Shown here: positions 11,991 to 20,651 of the stretch, piece after piece | Layout of the letters: the number at the start of each line of letters is the position of its first letter | Position numbering within the stretch: the first letter of the stretch is position 1 | Origin: Jimgerdemannia flammicorona | Taxonomy: Eukaryota; Mucoromycota; Endogonomycetes; Endogonales; Endogonaceae | Length of the DNA stretch: 25,519 bases | Direction of reading: 5' to 3' | Assembly (NCBI GenBank): GCA_003990745.1 | Contig: RBNI01000959.1 | Location: 1-25,519, forward strand | Notes under the pieces: model-generated | Databases searched by the model: none | What the model was told of the DNA's origin: nothing | Seen by the model: only the letters and a program-made list of their open reading frames with translations | Made by a program: the position numbers and the translations under genes

Positions 11991-12840
11991 ATCTATTAGC
12001 TATAGATACTTATATATGATGATTGTATAGAGCTTTCTATACTTTATTAACTATATCTGTATATATTACAAGCTTTGTTTGTGAGTTTGATAATATGAAT
12101 ATAATCTCACATAATGCTTGGCAATTGTTTACAGGTTTGTAATCTTGAATCTGTACTTATGACTTCATATACTTTGCTAAGCTATATTCATCAAGGAGAT
12201 TTATCATATGGAATATCCCGATGTTATAATCTTTCCTATTAAAGATCAGGATGGACCTCTTGGCTATATTTATGCTTACAATAGAGACTGCTCCCATTAC
12301 TAGAATGCTTGCAATCAGTGTATCCATATTACTAGATTGTTTGTCACTTAATATTTCTAGTATGTATGATTGTATAATATATATTTATAAGATATATATA
12401 CTATAATCACTTAATGCTAGTAGGGCTCATAACCTTTATTGAAAAGATAGACATTTTTATTGAACTTGTGTAGGATATATATTTTACATATTACTGATTG
12501 ATGATATAAGACTGATGAAATCACCAATCATATATTGATATATTGAGTTATCATTCCAATATTTATAAAAAAAAAAAAAAACTAAGATTAATTTTATTTT
12601 ATTTTTCAAGAAATCCAAATTGAATTTTTTTTAAATAACTTATATATATATAAGAAAAACTATAAAAATATGAAAAACTAATATATAAATTTGTATATTG
12701 TACTTACAATCTAAAAGATAAATAATTATATATAAATTATCTGAAAATGAATCCAACCCTATATAAGTGTCAATAATATATTTTTTTTATTTAATTATTT
12801 TATTTATAATAAAATATATAAATATATTTTTATTAATTTG
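11990..12840. other. AT-rich tail, no gene seen
   Basis: This is very AT-rich DNA with long TA runs and an A15 tract at 12567-12581. A short readable segment near 12200-12330 (KDQDGPLGYIYAYNRDCSHY) may be a further retroelement relic, but I cannot assign it. Composition changes sharply at about 12840. Confidence 0.5.
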
Positions 12841-12914
12841 AATAATGGCTCGAAATATCATATGTCGGCAGAAACGCGATTTCAATTTGTAAGGTATGTC
12901 CTCTGGATAATGTG

Positions 12915-12965
12915 TGACGTTGCCGTGAGTGACGTTTTCCTGGTAATGTGACGCGTTCGTGACGT
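12915..12965. promoter_or_regulatory. cluster of TGACGT (CRE/ATF-type) motifs
   Basis: TGACGT occurs at 12915, 12930 and 12960, with a TGACGC at 12949 and a TGACAC shortly after. TGACGT is the half-site or core bound by CREB/ATF-type bZIP factors. The cluster lies just inside the CpG-rich island, upstream of duplicated unit A. Function is inference; it could also be a decayed short tandem repeat. Confidence 0.35.
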
Positions 12966-13472
12966 TGCTCGGGTGACACGGACATATCGGACTGGAAACG
13001 GATAACAGTCTTAAGCTCCAAGAGGTAAGAATATGCGGCGCGGGCTTGCGGATAACGGGGCGGCGATTTTGTCGCGGGACGGTTCGACATCATAAAATCA
13101 CGCCACATACATGGCATGCTTGATGTACATTAAGTACTTAAATGTATGGCGCAGTTACTCAATGGTAGTGAATGTTCGACACCAAAAATTTTTGTGATGC
13201 AGGAAATATGCAACGGCTCGAAAGCTCGAAAGCTCGATTGGCACGTCTCTCCTGGAATTAACACAGTAGGAATAGAAGGCAAATCCGAATATAGAAATCC
13301 CATTCTGCTCGACGCAGGAAATATCAGCCGGTATCAATTGCACTGCGGAATTAAGGAAACAACAGAAACGATGACAACATTTTCTTTTTGTACAGGACCT
13401 CCCTCTCGACGGGTTTAGTGTGGTGCCTCCATCCCTCGGACCGGTTCGGCGAAGATCTCATTTTCGTGCTTC

Positions 13473-13526
13473 TTCTGTTTTTATTTCTGCTTCTGCTTTT
13501 ATTTCTGCTTCTGCTTTTGTTTCTGT
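13473..13526 (+). repeat. 18-bp tandem repeat, three units
   Basis: Three consecutive variants of an 18-bp unit, TTCTGCTTTTATTTCTGC in the middle copy, followed by a partial fourth. The stretch lies between the shared 3' splice-like site and the small ORF of unit A. Unit B has a different T-rich, TTATTGTTT-type run at the same place. Confidence 0.75.
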
Positions 13527-13604
13527 TTCTTTTATATTCATGTTATTGTTTATCTTTAACAAAGGTAAAGGACTACGTCTAACTGAACCACCGAGTCAAG
13601 AAGG

Positions 13605-13814
13605 ATGAGGCACTATTGCCCTATAAGGATGAACTACGGTGTCCCTCCTGCTCTGCCCCGTAGGTCAAAAGCAGCCACGGATCCAGAAGAGACAGCGTCA
13701 CCTCCGTACATCACGATCCCCACAATCACGTACAAGGGCTGGAGGAGTAAAAAATAAGAGTGGCGAATACTACGGCGTACTCCCCTGAGCAAGTGGAGCC
13801 GTCCCACAAAAGGG
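13605..13814 (+). pseudogene. small ORF of unit A, interrupted by TAA
   Basis: This aligns codon for codon with the 90-aa ORF of unit B: both start MR-YCPIRM, share PEETASPP and YKGWRS, and both read RRTPL-KWSRP-KGMF. The copy here has a TAA at 13755-13757 where unit B has GAC, so it cannot give the full product. After GMF the two copies diverge completely, and here the frame runs on into block 2 to 14171. No known domain is recognised. Differences between the copies are only mildly concentrated at third codon positions, so coding function was never certain. Confidence 0.4.
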
Positions 13815-14171
13815 ATGTTCCGTCAAAAGATTATGGCCGACGTTGAGAGTTACGACATAATTTCGGGTGGCTCCCTCCGCCAAAATTTTATGGCCGATGG
13901 GTGCGTCAATCGCTATATTAAATTTGGGATATGCAGTTCTGCTCGAAATTGGGGCGGACGAGTACTGGTGCTCTCACATACAACATCAAAGGTAGTTGCG
14001 AAGTGTGATTCCAACAAGCTGAAGAAAAACACCAACAGATTGCGATGTGCAGGGTCATTCATGTTAATTCCAAATTTGCGAGTGCTCATATGCGCGCGCG
14101 ATTCGCCTTCCGTTTTTGCATGTGTTGCGCGGCCAAAATGTGATTTATCAGTGAAGCGTGCATGTGAGTAA
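13815..14171 (+). CDS. hypothetical ORF from unit A block 2
   Basis: This is a 118-codon open frame beginning at the ATG that is also the Met of the conserved KGMF in block 1. It contains an internal near-repeat: CAAAAGATTATGGCCGACG at about 13822 and CAAAATTTTATGGCCGATG about 60 bp later, giving related QKIMAD and QNFMAD peptides. The C-terminal half is basic with several Cys. No domain or signal peptide is recognised. Because the frame arises at the deletion junction of a duplicated unit, it may be fortuitous. Confidence 0.2.
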   Translation: MFRQKIMADVESYDIISGGSLRQNFMADGCVNRYIKFGICSSARNWGGRVLVLSHTTSKVVAKCDSNKLKKNTNRLRCAGSFMLIPNLRVLICARDSPSVFACVARPKCDLSVKRACE

Positions 14172-14479
14172 AATAAACTGGAGGTTTACCGTCTTTTTTT
14201 GTGGAGCCGCCGGCGGCACTTGTCGAATCTCTCGAAACTGTGACCTTGCCTTGCCTCTAGCGGAGTTCTCGCAGGACAAAATTGCAATTTAAACCATGTC
14301 GACAATCTCGTTGGGTTTATATGTTCGTCGTATTTAATAGAACCATAGAAAGTGTTCTAGACTACAATTTAAACAGATTTGGGGAAGCAGTAATAACACC
14401 GATTTTTCGCATCTCACCTGCCCACATGCAACACCTTAGTCCTTATTGCATCTTATTAGCCCATACATCTCGCGCGCCC

Positions 14480-14820
14480 GGCCCCTATCATACCTGCACA
14501 CCCGCACATCCATACGCCTGCACGCCCGCACACTCGCACACTCGCCCGCTCACACGCCCGCACGTCCACATGCCCACACGCCGCCCACACGTCCATACTC
14601 CCATACACCCGCACAACCTCACACCCACACGCCCGCACACCTCGGTTACCGCGCCCACATGCCCGTACGCCGTACGCTAGTCCGCACGCCCGCACGCCCG
14701 CACGCCCGCATGCCTGCATGCCTGCATGCACGCCCGCCTGAATGCATGCCCACAGATCCGCACCCTCTCATTAACACAACAATGCCCGCACGCCGGCACG
14801 CCGGCACGCCTGCACGCCCG
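14480..14820 (+). repeat. CACGCCCG/CACACGCC microsatellite-like tract
   Basis: A C-rich tract on the plus strand made of short variants of CACGCCCG, CACACGCCCG and GCATGCCT, with near-perfect CACGCCCG copies around 14684-14709. The alternating purine-pyrimidine character is favourable to Z-DNA. Open frames across it in several phases are low-complexity translations and not genes. Confidence 0.85.
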
Positions 14821-14828
14821 AAGGTTGG

Positions 14829-15104
14829 TGGGCTGGCGAGATTCTGGTGGTTTGTGGGCTAGCGAGATTCGGGTGGGCTGGCGAGATTCGGGTGGGCTGG
14901 CGAGATTCGGGTGGGCTGGTGGGTGGGTGAGATTTAGGTGGGCTGGTGGACTGGCGAGTTTCGGGTGGGCTGGTGGGCTGGCGAGATTCCGGAGGTTGGT
15001 GGGCTGGCGAGATTCGGGTGGGCTGGTGGGCGGGTGAGCTTTAGGTGGGCTGGTGGACTGGCGAGTTTCGGGTGGGCTGGTAGGCTGGTGAGATTCGGGT
15101 TCGA
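14829..15104 (+). repeat. G-rich minisatellite with 19- and 27-bp units
   Basis: Units beginning GGGCTGG repeat head to tail. Short units (19 bp, GGGCTGGCGAGATTCGGGT) and longer units (27 bp, GGGCTGGTGGACTGGCGAG onward) alternate, and a 19-27-27 pattern appears twice. One unit of about 34 bp contains an extra GGAGGTTGGT. The tract directly follows the C-rich microsatellite, so the plus strand switches from C-rich to G-rich near 14820. Runs of GGG and GG suggest G-quadruplex potential. Open frames here are repeat translations. Confidence 0.85.
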
Positions 15105-15149
15105 GTGGGTGTCATACGAGTTTGTGTGGGTTCCTGTGTAATTTCACTG

Positions 15150-16130
15150 GAGTGGTTAGCATAACGACAGTGGAAACATGCCAACTGGTGGTTCTATTCT
15201 TATGTCACGCTACCATCCTCACACACCCAGACAGTATAATTCTTGTACTTATCTGTGGTTGAAAGCCTCATGGCAGAGCGTCGGGTAATGTATGGTGTCA
15301 TTCCAAGGGTAATGCATGGGTAATTTCAAGGGTAATGCGGGAGAAGGAAAGGAAGGTGCTTAGGCACTGTATGTGGGAAGTGCGGCGAAGTGAGAACAGT
15401 GTTGCGAAAGGGCGCCAAATCCTGTTGTTAACCGGTTTTAAACCAAATAGGTATGAACTGCCGGGAAATGAAATTAGAAAGTCACCCATGTCGAGGTGCA
15501 GTAAAACGAAATAAATGATCTGCTCCTTTATATTTTAGCATCTTTCGTAAAGAAATGCAAAACTTACAGACAAAATTAACGGGTCTGGCAACACATTATT
15601 ATATTATCAATTGTTGGTATACTTGAACCTAGGTAGCCCGGAAAACCACAATATTACATTCCGTATATACGTATTTATTTGAACATGTAAACACTATTCC
15701 ATACTTGCTCACATCGTAATGTTGAAGACGGTACAGCAAAAATGACAGAAAACACTGGAGGGATAATATAAATATGTTATACATTTCGCTTAGCTAGGCT
15801 TTCGAGGTGGTGAAGTACCTCGAGACGACAGACATGAATTTTCAATGTTTTTGAAAATAAAGATAATTAATGAGCGCTTCCCATCAGGTTCCTGGTATCA
15901 GGATTATTTGCGAAATCCGAATCCTTAGAAAATGATCGCTATACGTTGGATTTACCACATTCCCGTTCTCATCTGCATCTTCAAAATAGTGGATCGGTCC
16001 ATTACTAAGATCCATAGAAACTAATAGACATTCTACGTCATCTTTACTAGCCAATCAGGCATCGAGGTGAACCCCTACACCCGAAAAAAAATGGCCATTA
16101 TTTGTTGAGGCTTGTCTGTATTGTGACCTG
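15150..16130. other. intergenic, no gene recognised
   Basis: This stretch has mixed composition. A small triple repeat of GGGTAAT lies at about 15308-15337 and a 7-bp perfect hairpin (TCGAGGT/ACCTCGA) near 15803-15824. The only open frame, 15489-15298 on minus, shows no domain. Confidence 0.5.
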
Positions 16131-16194
16131 AACTGAAATTGTTTATACGGCACGGTTATTTTAGTACTTACGCATTCCCATTCTTGCCCTTCAT

Positions 16195-17491
16195 CTCCCT
16201 GCGTATTGTGATCTCTTCACATCTACACCAAGAACTACAACCACATCACAATCACATCCACAACCCACAACCACAACCTACAACCACAACTCCACACCCA
16301 CCCACCACCCCACCGACAATCGTGCTCGAGGGGCCTCACGCGTGCCTCGCGTATCTAACGCGTCTTGGACGACCCAGGGCAGCTGCCGGGTCTTCCCCAA
16401 CAGAATTCAGACCATTCACACCGTGAATCGCATATGTAAGCTCTTATAGAACTCACGAAAACCTCGTGGTACACGATAATCCTCGTCTTGAATATTTTAA
16501 TAACCACGTCATACTCTATGTATATACCTCTTATATCCCTCTCACGATAGCTTCGGCTCTCTTCACCAACGGGGCATCATCATCATTTCCTGCGCCGCCT
16601 GTTCCTTGCGTGGGGGCTAAGGTCCAAGAGACGAAATTGTACCGCCTCACGGCATTCAAGAACGGCAATCTGCCCTTGAAGAATGGGTTCAGCAAGCCAA
16701 TGGCCGAGCTGCTGCAGGAGAAGAGGCGCCAACTGCGTGACGAGCGGGTCCGCACAAACCAGCAAGAGCACCAGTTGGACTATCGCTCACGGCGACGCAA
16801 AGAAGACAAGCTATCTGGACTATTCATTCATGTCCGTTGCATGGATAAAGGAATACGGGATATATACAGAGCAAGGAAAAGTCTCCATTCTTGATAGAGA
16901 TGTTGATAAATGGCCCATAATATATCAGAATGCATACTGTTTCGCCCTAGAAGAAACGCCGTGGCCCATTGTGTACATAACGAAAAGCTAAACGCAGCCA
17001 ACAAGAAACTACCGACGGACAAGCTTTTAAAAGCTCCGGTGATCCCACCAAGATTCAAAAATATCAATGCTTATTACGACAAGAGGCAATGGGAGAACCT
17101 CGGCAAAAAATTCAAAGGCGGCAAGAAGCAGAATATAAGGGGTACATGAGAAGCTACATTTCCTCGGCAAACGACGTTAACCAACGACGAGAACGCACGA
17201 GAAGCGGAACAACGCTCCCGAGAAGAAATAAACGGTTGGACACCGAGCAAGCCCTTCTTCGAAAACGCCCTTCACTGATGGAGAATGGTCATGGCGAAGA
17301 CTGAAATGAAACGAGAAGCAGCGAAAGCAGCCGGAGCAACTCAACCATCACCAAGCGAGGAAGGAAGGGAGAAAGACTCAGCACCGATAATCTAGGAGCC
17401 AAAGGCAGTATTCATTGGAAAAGAAGAGGTGCAAAAGTCCCCCGAAGAATGGTATTATTCATCTATCAACCTAACCACAGTATACAACTAG
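16195..17491 (+). pseudogene. decayed spliced gene, hydrophilic hypothetical protein
   Basis: A CA-rich leader-like stretch (16220-16320) is followed by an exon-like frame ending HTVNRI, a candidate 115-nt intron (GTAAG at 16436, CGATAG ending 16550), and a basic, coiled-coil-prone exon (ALFTNG, KLYRLTAFKNGN, ELLQEKRRQLRDERVRTNQQ). After several stops at about 16892-16909 the same frame resumes: KLNAANKKLP, IPPRFKNINAYYDKRQW, then past a TGA AREAEQRSREEINGW, then past a TGA and a TAG EPKAVFIGKEEVQ and EEWYYSSINLTTVYN, ending at 17491. The later stops fit CGA to TGA and CAG to TAG. No ATG begins the first exon. Other frames over the same DNA are also open (for example to 16991), so the gene model is uncertain. 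I recognise no family. Confidence 0.35.
16436..16550 (+). other. candidate intron, 115 nt
   Basis: It begins GTAAGC and ends in a pyrimidine-rich run to CGATAG. Joining the flanks changes frame so that an upstream open frame (FPNRIQTIHTVNRI) enters the downstream basic exon without a stop. This is inference from sequence only. Confidence 0.35.
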
Positions 17492-17499
17492 TTTCTCAT

Positions 17500-18000
17500 T
17501 TTAACGCATGAAAGGCGATGATGGGCGGAGGCGGCCGTACAAAGCCATGTTTAGTGTTACTCTTCGGGTTGCCGATTCAAAAATGTTTAAACTGTGGCGC
17601 AGTGATGTTCCAACAGGAATTTGTAGCTAACAAACGGGCAGTCCGAAACCTGTAAAAGTCGCTTATATCGCCATAATAAAGCCACTTAATGTAACCTGTC
17701 GAAGCAGAAAAAGTTACTCATTATGCCTGGGTTCTTTTGCTAGCATGTTCCTTGCTTGAATTTATGCGGATCCAATTGTTCAAATCTGAGGTTTTTATTA
17801 TCATCAGCAAACATCCACTATTTATACCGCCAGTTCCTGTAATTCCAGTTCCTGTAATTAATACCATGAAATACGTAAAGGTTCCCGTGTAAAATCTCTC
17901 GAGGGTACCCAGAGGACGGTACGGCTTATGTATAGCAACGAGCAATTTTTGTGGTTGTCTGTCATCACGACTTCACCACGGCTGAAAAGTTATCATTGAG
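17500..18000. other. no gene recognised
   Basis: This is mixed-composition DNA with a direct repeat of CCAGTTCCTGTAATT at about 17829-17859. The minus-strand open frame 17945-17721 has no recognisable domain. Confidence 0.4.
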
Positions 18001-18004
18001 GGTT

Positions 18005-18027
18005 AAAAAAAAAAAAAAAAAAAAAAA
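18005..18027 (+). repeat. A23 homopolymer
   Basis: An uninterrupted run of 23 adenines 43 bp before the candidate ATG at 18071. It could be an old retroposon poly(A) tail or a mononucleotide microsatellite, and its length may be unreliable in an assembly. Confidence 0.9.
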
Positions 18028-18070
18028 TATTATCAGTGTCCTTTCTTTAGGAATCTCCAGTGCAAACACA

Positions 18071-18443
18071 ATGTGTGAGGGTAAGACCACTGTTGTCGGA
18101 TTACTCGGCGATGGGTTATGCCTTTGTCAGCTATGATTGGGATTAACAATCGCCGAATTTCGAGAGGTGAGTTATTTTATTTATTCTTGGATAAAAATAT
18201 TACTAGAATTACTGCCAACAGACGGTGGGGAAACAGGCGGCGGACGGGGTAATTATTAGTACAACCGCTCATGCGCAATTATGTTCAAGAATGAACGAGT
18301 TCCAAAGTGCACAATGCACATCAGTTTTATCTCAATGCCCAAAATTAGATCCCGCCATTCTTGCTCGCATTTTATTAAACCTTCGATCGCTGGTAGTGGG
18401 GAATTGGCTCTCTGCTTTGGCAACCCATCTACACGGAATCTGA
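18071..18443 (+). pseudogene. small two-exon candidate gene with one in-frame TGA
   Basis: An exon from the ATG at 18071 reads MCEGKTTVVGLLGDGLCLCQL, hits a TGA at 18134-18136 (one transition from CGA), and continues in frame as LGLTIAEFRE. A candidate 55-nt intron then follows (GTGAGT at 18167, CCAACAG ending 18221). The next exon continues in phase for 73 codons (GKQAADGVIISTTAHAQL through ALATHLHGI) to the stop at 18443. The product would be about 105 residues, small and moderately hydrophobic, with several Cys and no domain I recognise. Phase continuity across the intron supports the model. The TGA makes it a pseudogene, unless translation starts elsewhere or an upstream splice avoids the stop. 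Confidence 0.35.
18167..18221 (+). other. candidate intron, 55 nt
   Basis: GTGAGT at the 5' end, TACTAGA as a possible branch region, CCAACAG at the 3' end. Length and signals are typical of filamentous fungi, and it joins two open frames in phase 0. Confidence 0.45.
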
Positions 18444-18530
18444 AACTCATCGTTCCTTCGTCGTGGCTGTAGCGTTCTTCACGACAAAATTATATGGTTA
18501 TGAACATATTTTAAACTTCTGCAAATGCGG

Positions 18531-18646
18531 ACCGCTTAACATTCATGCGGGTCGCTTACCATTCATGCGGCCCGCTTAATATTCATGCGGACTGCTCGGA
18601 CTGCCTAACATTCATGCGGCCCTCGGACTGCTTAACATTCATGCGG
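18531..18646 (+). repeat. 20-bp minisatellite ending in ATTCATGCGG
   Basis: There are five units. Three are exactly 20 bp (ACCGCTTAACATTCATGCGG, GTCGCTTACCATTCATGCGG, CCCGCTTAATATTCATGCGG). The next two are 29 and 27 bp and carry a CTCGGACTG insert. ATTCATGCGG is invariant in all five, and a partial GCAAATGCGG precedes the array. Confidence 0.9.
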
Positions 18647-18649
18647 AAC

Positions 18650-19320
18650 TTTCCTGTGCAAGAAGCGACTTAGCGCCAATTTTCACATATACGCCAGTTT
18701 CGGTGGGTTCAGCTCGTTGCGCATGCCTCTCACCCATCCCTCGGGGTTAGGTACAATAAACGGCTCCTTCGCATGGCGGGCCCTGGAAGCGTATGATTCC
18801 ATATAGCCAAACCCATATGTTTCAATCTATTTTACTACAATTTGTATTTTACGTCTTCGTACTATATGCAAAGGACTCCATTCACACTTACAGTTATTTT
18901 AAGTATACTGCAATATATATATTTTTAAGCAGAAGTCGGGACTGACAAGCTATTAGTGATGTGGTCGACTCCTTTTTTTTTTTTCTTTTACCTTACTGTC
19001 AAAATCGACACACCAATCTTTCGCTAGATTTTCTTTCTCCAGAACGTGAAAGTCGCGCTTTGGCGTACATGTTTCAGAGTATGTCACCTTCGACGGTGGG
19101 CAGCGACTTCTGAAACGCAATGACCTCATAGTGTTATCGAGTCACGGGATTGTTGGGGATGATGGGGCGATATGTCCGTCGCGCGCTTCCAACAGTCGCT
19201 GCCTCCATCCCTTTCCTTTCCCTTCACGTTATGCTTTCTGTTCGTGTTTTTTGTCGACCGTTGACAACCCACCTCATTTGGTCGGAGTGCCGTTCTTCTT
19301 TCTATTATTCACAGGTCCCC
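18650..19320. other. no gene recognised
   Basis: This is mixed-composition DNA upstream of unit B. It includes a T13 tract at 18972-18984 and two overlapping short frames at 19131-19344 without recognisable domains. These could belong to a 5' exon of unit B. Confidence 0.4.
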
Positions 19321-19323
19321 GGT

Positions 19324-19393
19324 CGTAGCGGCGTAGCGGCATAGCGGCGTAGCGGTGCGTATTACTAACTTACTAACTTACTAACTTACTAAC
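19324..19393 (+). repeat. two adjacent 8-bp x 4 arrays
   Basis: CGTAGCGG is repeated four times at 19324-19355 (the third copy is CATAGCGG). TTACTAAC is then repeated four times perfectly at 19362-19393. The two arrays are separated by only six bases. Confidence 0.9.
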
Positions 19394-19421
19394 GTCTCCT
19401 TCTTCCCGTTCTTTTGTACAG
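19355..19421 (+). other. candidate 67-nt intron with four tandem branch-point motifs
   Basis: GTGCGT opens the segment. Four CTAAC motifs, the usual fungal branch-site core, follow at 8-bp spacing, then a pyrimidine-rich stretch and GTACAG. The last CTAAC is 28 nt from the AG, a normal distance. Unit A keeps the same TTTTGTACAG/GACC acceptor (AG at 13394-13395) but lacks the CTAAC array. Confidence 0.5.
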
Positions 19422-19602
19422 GACCTCCCTCCTCTCAACGGGTTTAGTGTGGTGCTTCCATCCCTCGGCCCGGTTCGGGAGGAGCTCCTTGGCGTGCTTG
19501 TGTTATTTTTACCTTTATGTTATTGTTTTCGTTTGTGTTATTGTTTGCGTTATTGTTTATGGTAGAGGACTTGCGTCTAACTGAACCACCGAGTCAAGAA
19601 GG

Positions 19603-19875
19603 ATGAGGTACTATTGCCCTATACGGATGAGTTGCGGCGTCCCTCCAGCACTGTCCGGTAAGTCAAAGGCAGGCCTGGAGCCCGAAGAGACAGCGTCACC
19701 TCCGTCCCTCACGAAGCCCTTGATCATGTACAAGGGCTGGAGGAGTCAAGAGGACGAGTGGCGAATGCTGCGGCGTACTCCCCTGGGCAAGTGGAGCCGT
19801 CCCGCAAAGGGGATGTTTCCCGCCTATATTTGGTCGGCCAGGAGGAGAGGCAGCAAGACGTCGGGGCCGGCGTAG
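19603..19875 (+). CDS. hypothetical 90-aa protein of unit B
   Basis: This open frame of 90 codons begins with an ATG conserved in unit A. The product is basic, with Trp at residues 47, 53 and 64 and again near the C-terminus, PEETASPP in the first third, and an Arg-rich end (ARRRG). No known domain, signal peptide or membrane segment is seen. A candidate intron lies 180 nt upstream and an AATAAA 160 nt downstream, which suggests a transcript of about 0.7 kb. The overlapping +2 frame also reads fairly openly, and the leader is as conserved as the ORF, so the conserved entity may be a repeat or RNA rather than a protein. Confidence 0.35.
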   Translation: MRYYCPIRMSCGVPPALSGKSKAGLEPEETASPPSLTKPLIMYKGWRSQEDEWRMLRRTPLGKWSRPAKGMFPAYIWSARRRGSKTSGPA

Positions 19876-20033
19876 GTGGGTGATCTGGATGGGTGGTAGG
19901 TTTTTATGGGCTTTATAAGGTACGTGGAAGCCGACGCAACCCCACCTCCTCGCGGTGGCTTCCGGGTAACGCTAAGAGGGTTGCACGTAAATATTTATGG
20001 TAGTCGTTGAGTACGTATGTAAACAAACTTCAT

Positions 20034-20039
20034 AATAAA
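20034..20039 (+). terminator. possible poly(A) signal
   Basis: An AATAAA within CATAATAAAATC lies 160 nt after the stop of the unit B ORF. It is a plausible 3' processing signal, though not proven. Confidence 0.35.
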
Positions 20040-20593
20040 ATCGACGCATCACCCGTGTTTGTCCTTGTGACGAACGTTTCTATAAGAATGATTTGAGACA
20101 AGTCCCATTCAGTTTTCCGTGTGTTTTATGCTCGGCTGGTCTCGCCATCCGTCTTAGGAACCAACACCCCGAACCTCCTACGTCCACCGCAACCACCACA
20201 TCATTTACCCACCCCTTCGGCAATGTCTGCATTATCCCCCCCTTATCTATATTGTCGCGGGACTTCCTCCCCCGCCGAGGTCGGGAGGTACCCCGCCGAC
20301 GTCGGGAGGTACGACGAATTGTCGTGGGGCCTCCTCCGCCAAAAGATTTCGAGAGGCACAGAAATCGCTATATATTAAAACGTAGCCAACACGACCATGA
20401 CAACACACCCATGTCGAGACCATACGCAGTGCACGTCTGCACCAAATTTTTGTGGTCGCCTTTATTATCGGTGTTGGTGCTCGCTCTCTCATTCAAAAGC
20501 AAAAGTAGTTGCAACGGCGAAAACCTTCCAACTAGTTACAATTAGAGCATGGGGTCCACCGATTGTCCACTTTCTATGATCCGTAATCGATAA

Positions 20594-20628
20594 ATTGCAT
20601 TTCAGGACCGTTTACAAGCAAATGCAAT
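20594..20628. repeat. 9-bp inverted repeat
   Basis: ATTGCATTT and AAATGCAAT form a perfect 9-bp stem with a 17-nt loop, just outside the putative copia LTR. The meaning is unknown. Confidence 0.6.
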
Positions 20629-20651
20629 ATCTTAGTTATAGCAACTCGATA

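Larger units (their letters stand above)
13383..14030 (+). repeat. duplicated unit A (paralogue of unit B at 19411-20530)
   Basis: Two blocks match unit B. Block 1 (about 13383-13820) aligns with 19411-19860, starting at a shared TTTTGTACAGGACCTCCCTC and running through the small ORF at about four-fifths identity by eye. Block 2 (about 13835-14030) aligns less well with about 20290-20520, with shared islands such as TCCGCCAAAA, ATCGCTATAT and GGTGCTC. The roughly 430 bp between the blocks in unit B is missing here, so unit A looks like a duplicate with an internal deletion. No terminal repeats or target duplication were found at its ends. Confidence 0.7.
19411..20530 (+). repeat. duplicated unit B (paralogue of unit A)
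   Basis: This is the longer copy of the duplicated unit. Block 1 (19411-19860) contains the shared acceptor site, a leader with GGGTTTAGTGTGGTGC and AACTGAACCACCGAGTCAAG, and the 90-aa ORF. About 430 bp unique to this copy follow, including a poly(A) signal. Block 2 (about 20290-20520) then matches unit A weakly. The two copies are about 6.0 kb apart in the same orientation. Block 2 begins near a 20-bp tandem pair, CCGCCGAGGTCGGGAGGTAC and CCGCCGACGTCGGGAGGTAC. Confidence 0.7.
12840..20650. other. CpG-rich island of mixed composition between decayed transposons
   Basis: CpG dinucleotides, nearly absent on both sides, are frequent throughout this 7.8-kb segment, and base composition is close to balanced. 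It contains duplicated units, minisatellites and candidate spliced genes. Together these suggest it has largely escaped the C-to-T process that eroded the flanks. Within it I see no gene in 15150-16130, 17500-18000 and 18650-19320. Confidence 0.75.

Noticed and set aside
14282..15141. Several overlapping open frames on both strands, some over 130 codons
   Set aside because: They are translations of the micro- and minisatellites in every phase; the absence of stops comes from the repeat composition.
16531..17067. Minus-strand open frames of 62-79 codons
   Set aside because: The plus-strand frame over the same bases has better protein-like composition and a plausible intron; the minus frames show no domain.
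18531..18646. Possible CRISPR array
   Set aside because: Only five units with no unique spacers of constant length, in a genome that looks fungal; it is a minisatellite.
13383..19860. Units A and B as the two LTRs of one retrotransposon
   Set aside because: No primer site, polypurine tract or pol domain lies between them, and the copies differ by a large internal deletion and heavy divergence. A large non-autonomous element cannot be excluded but is not supported.
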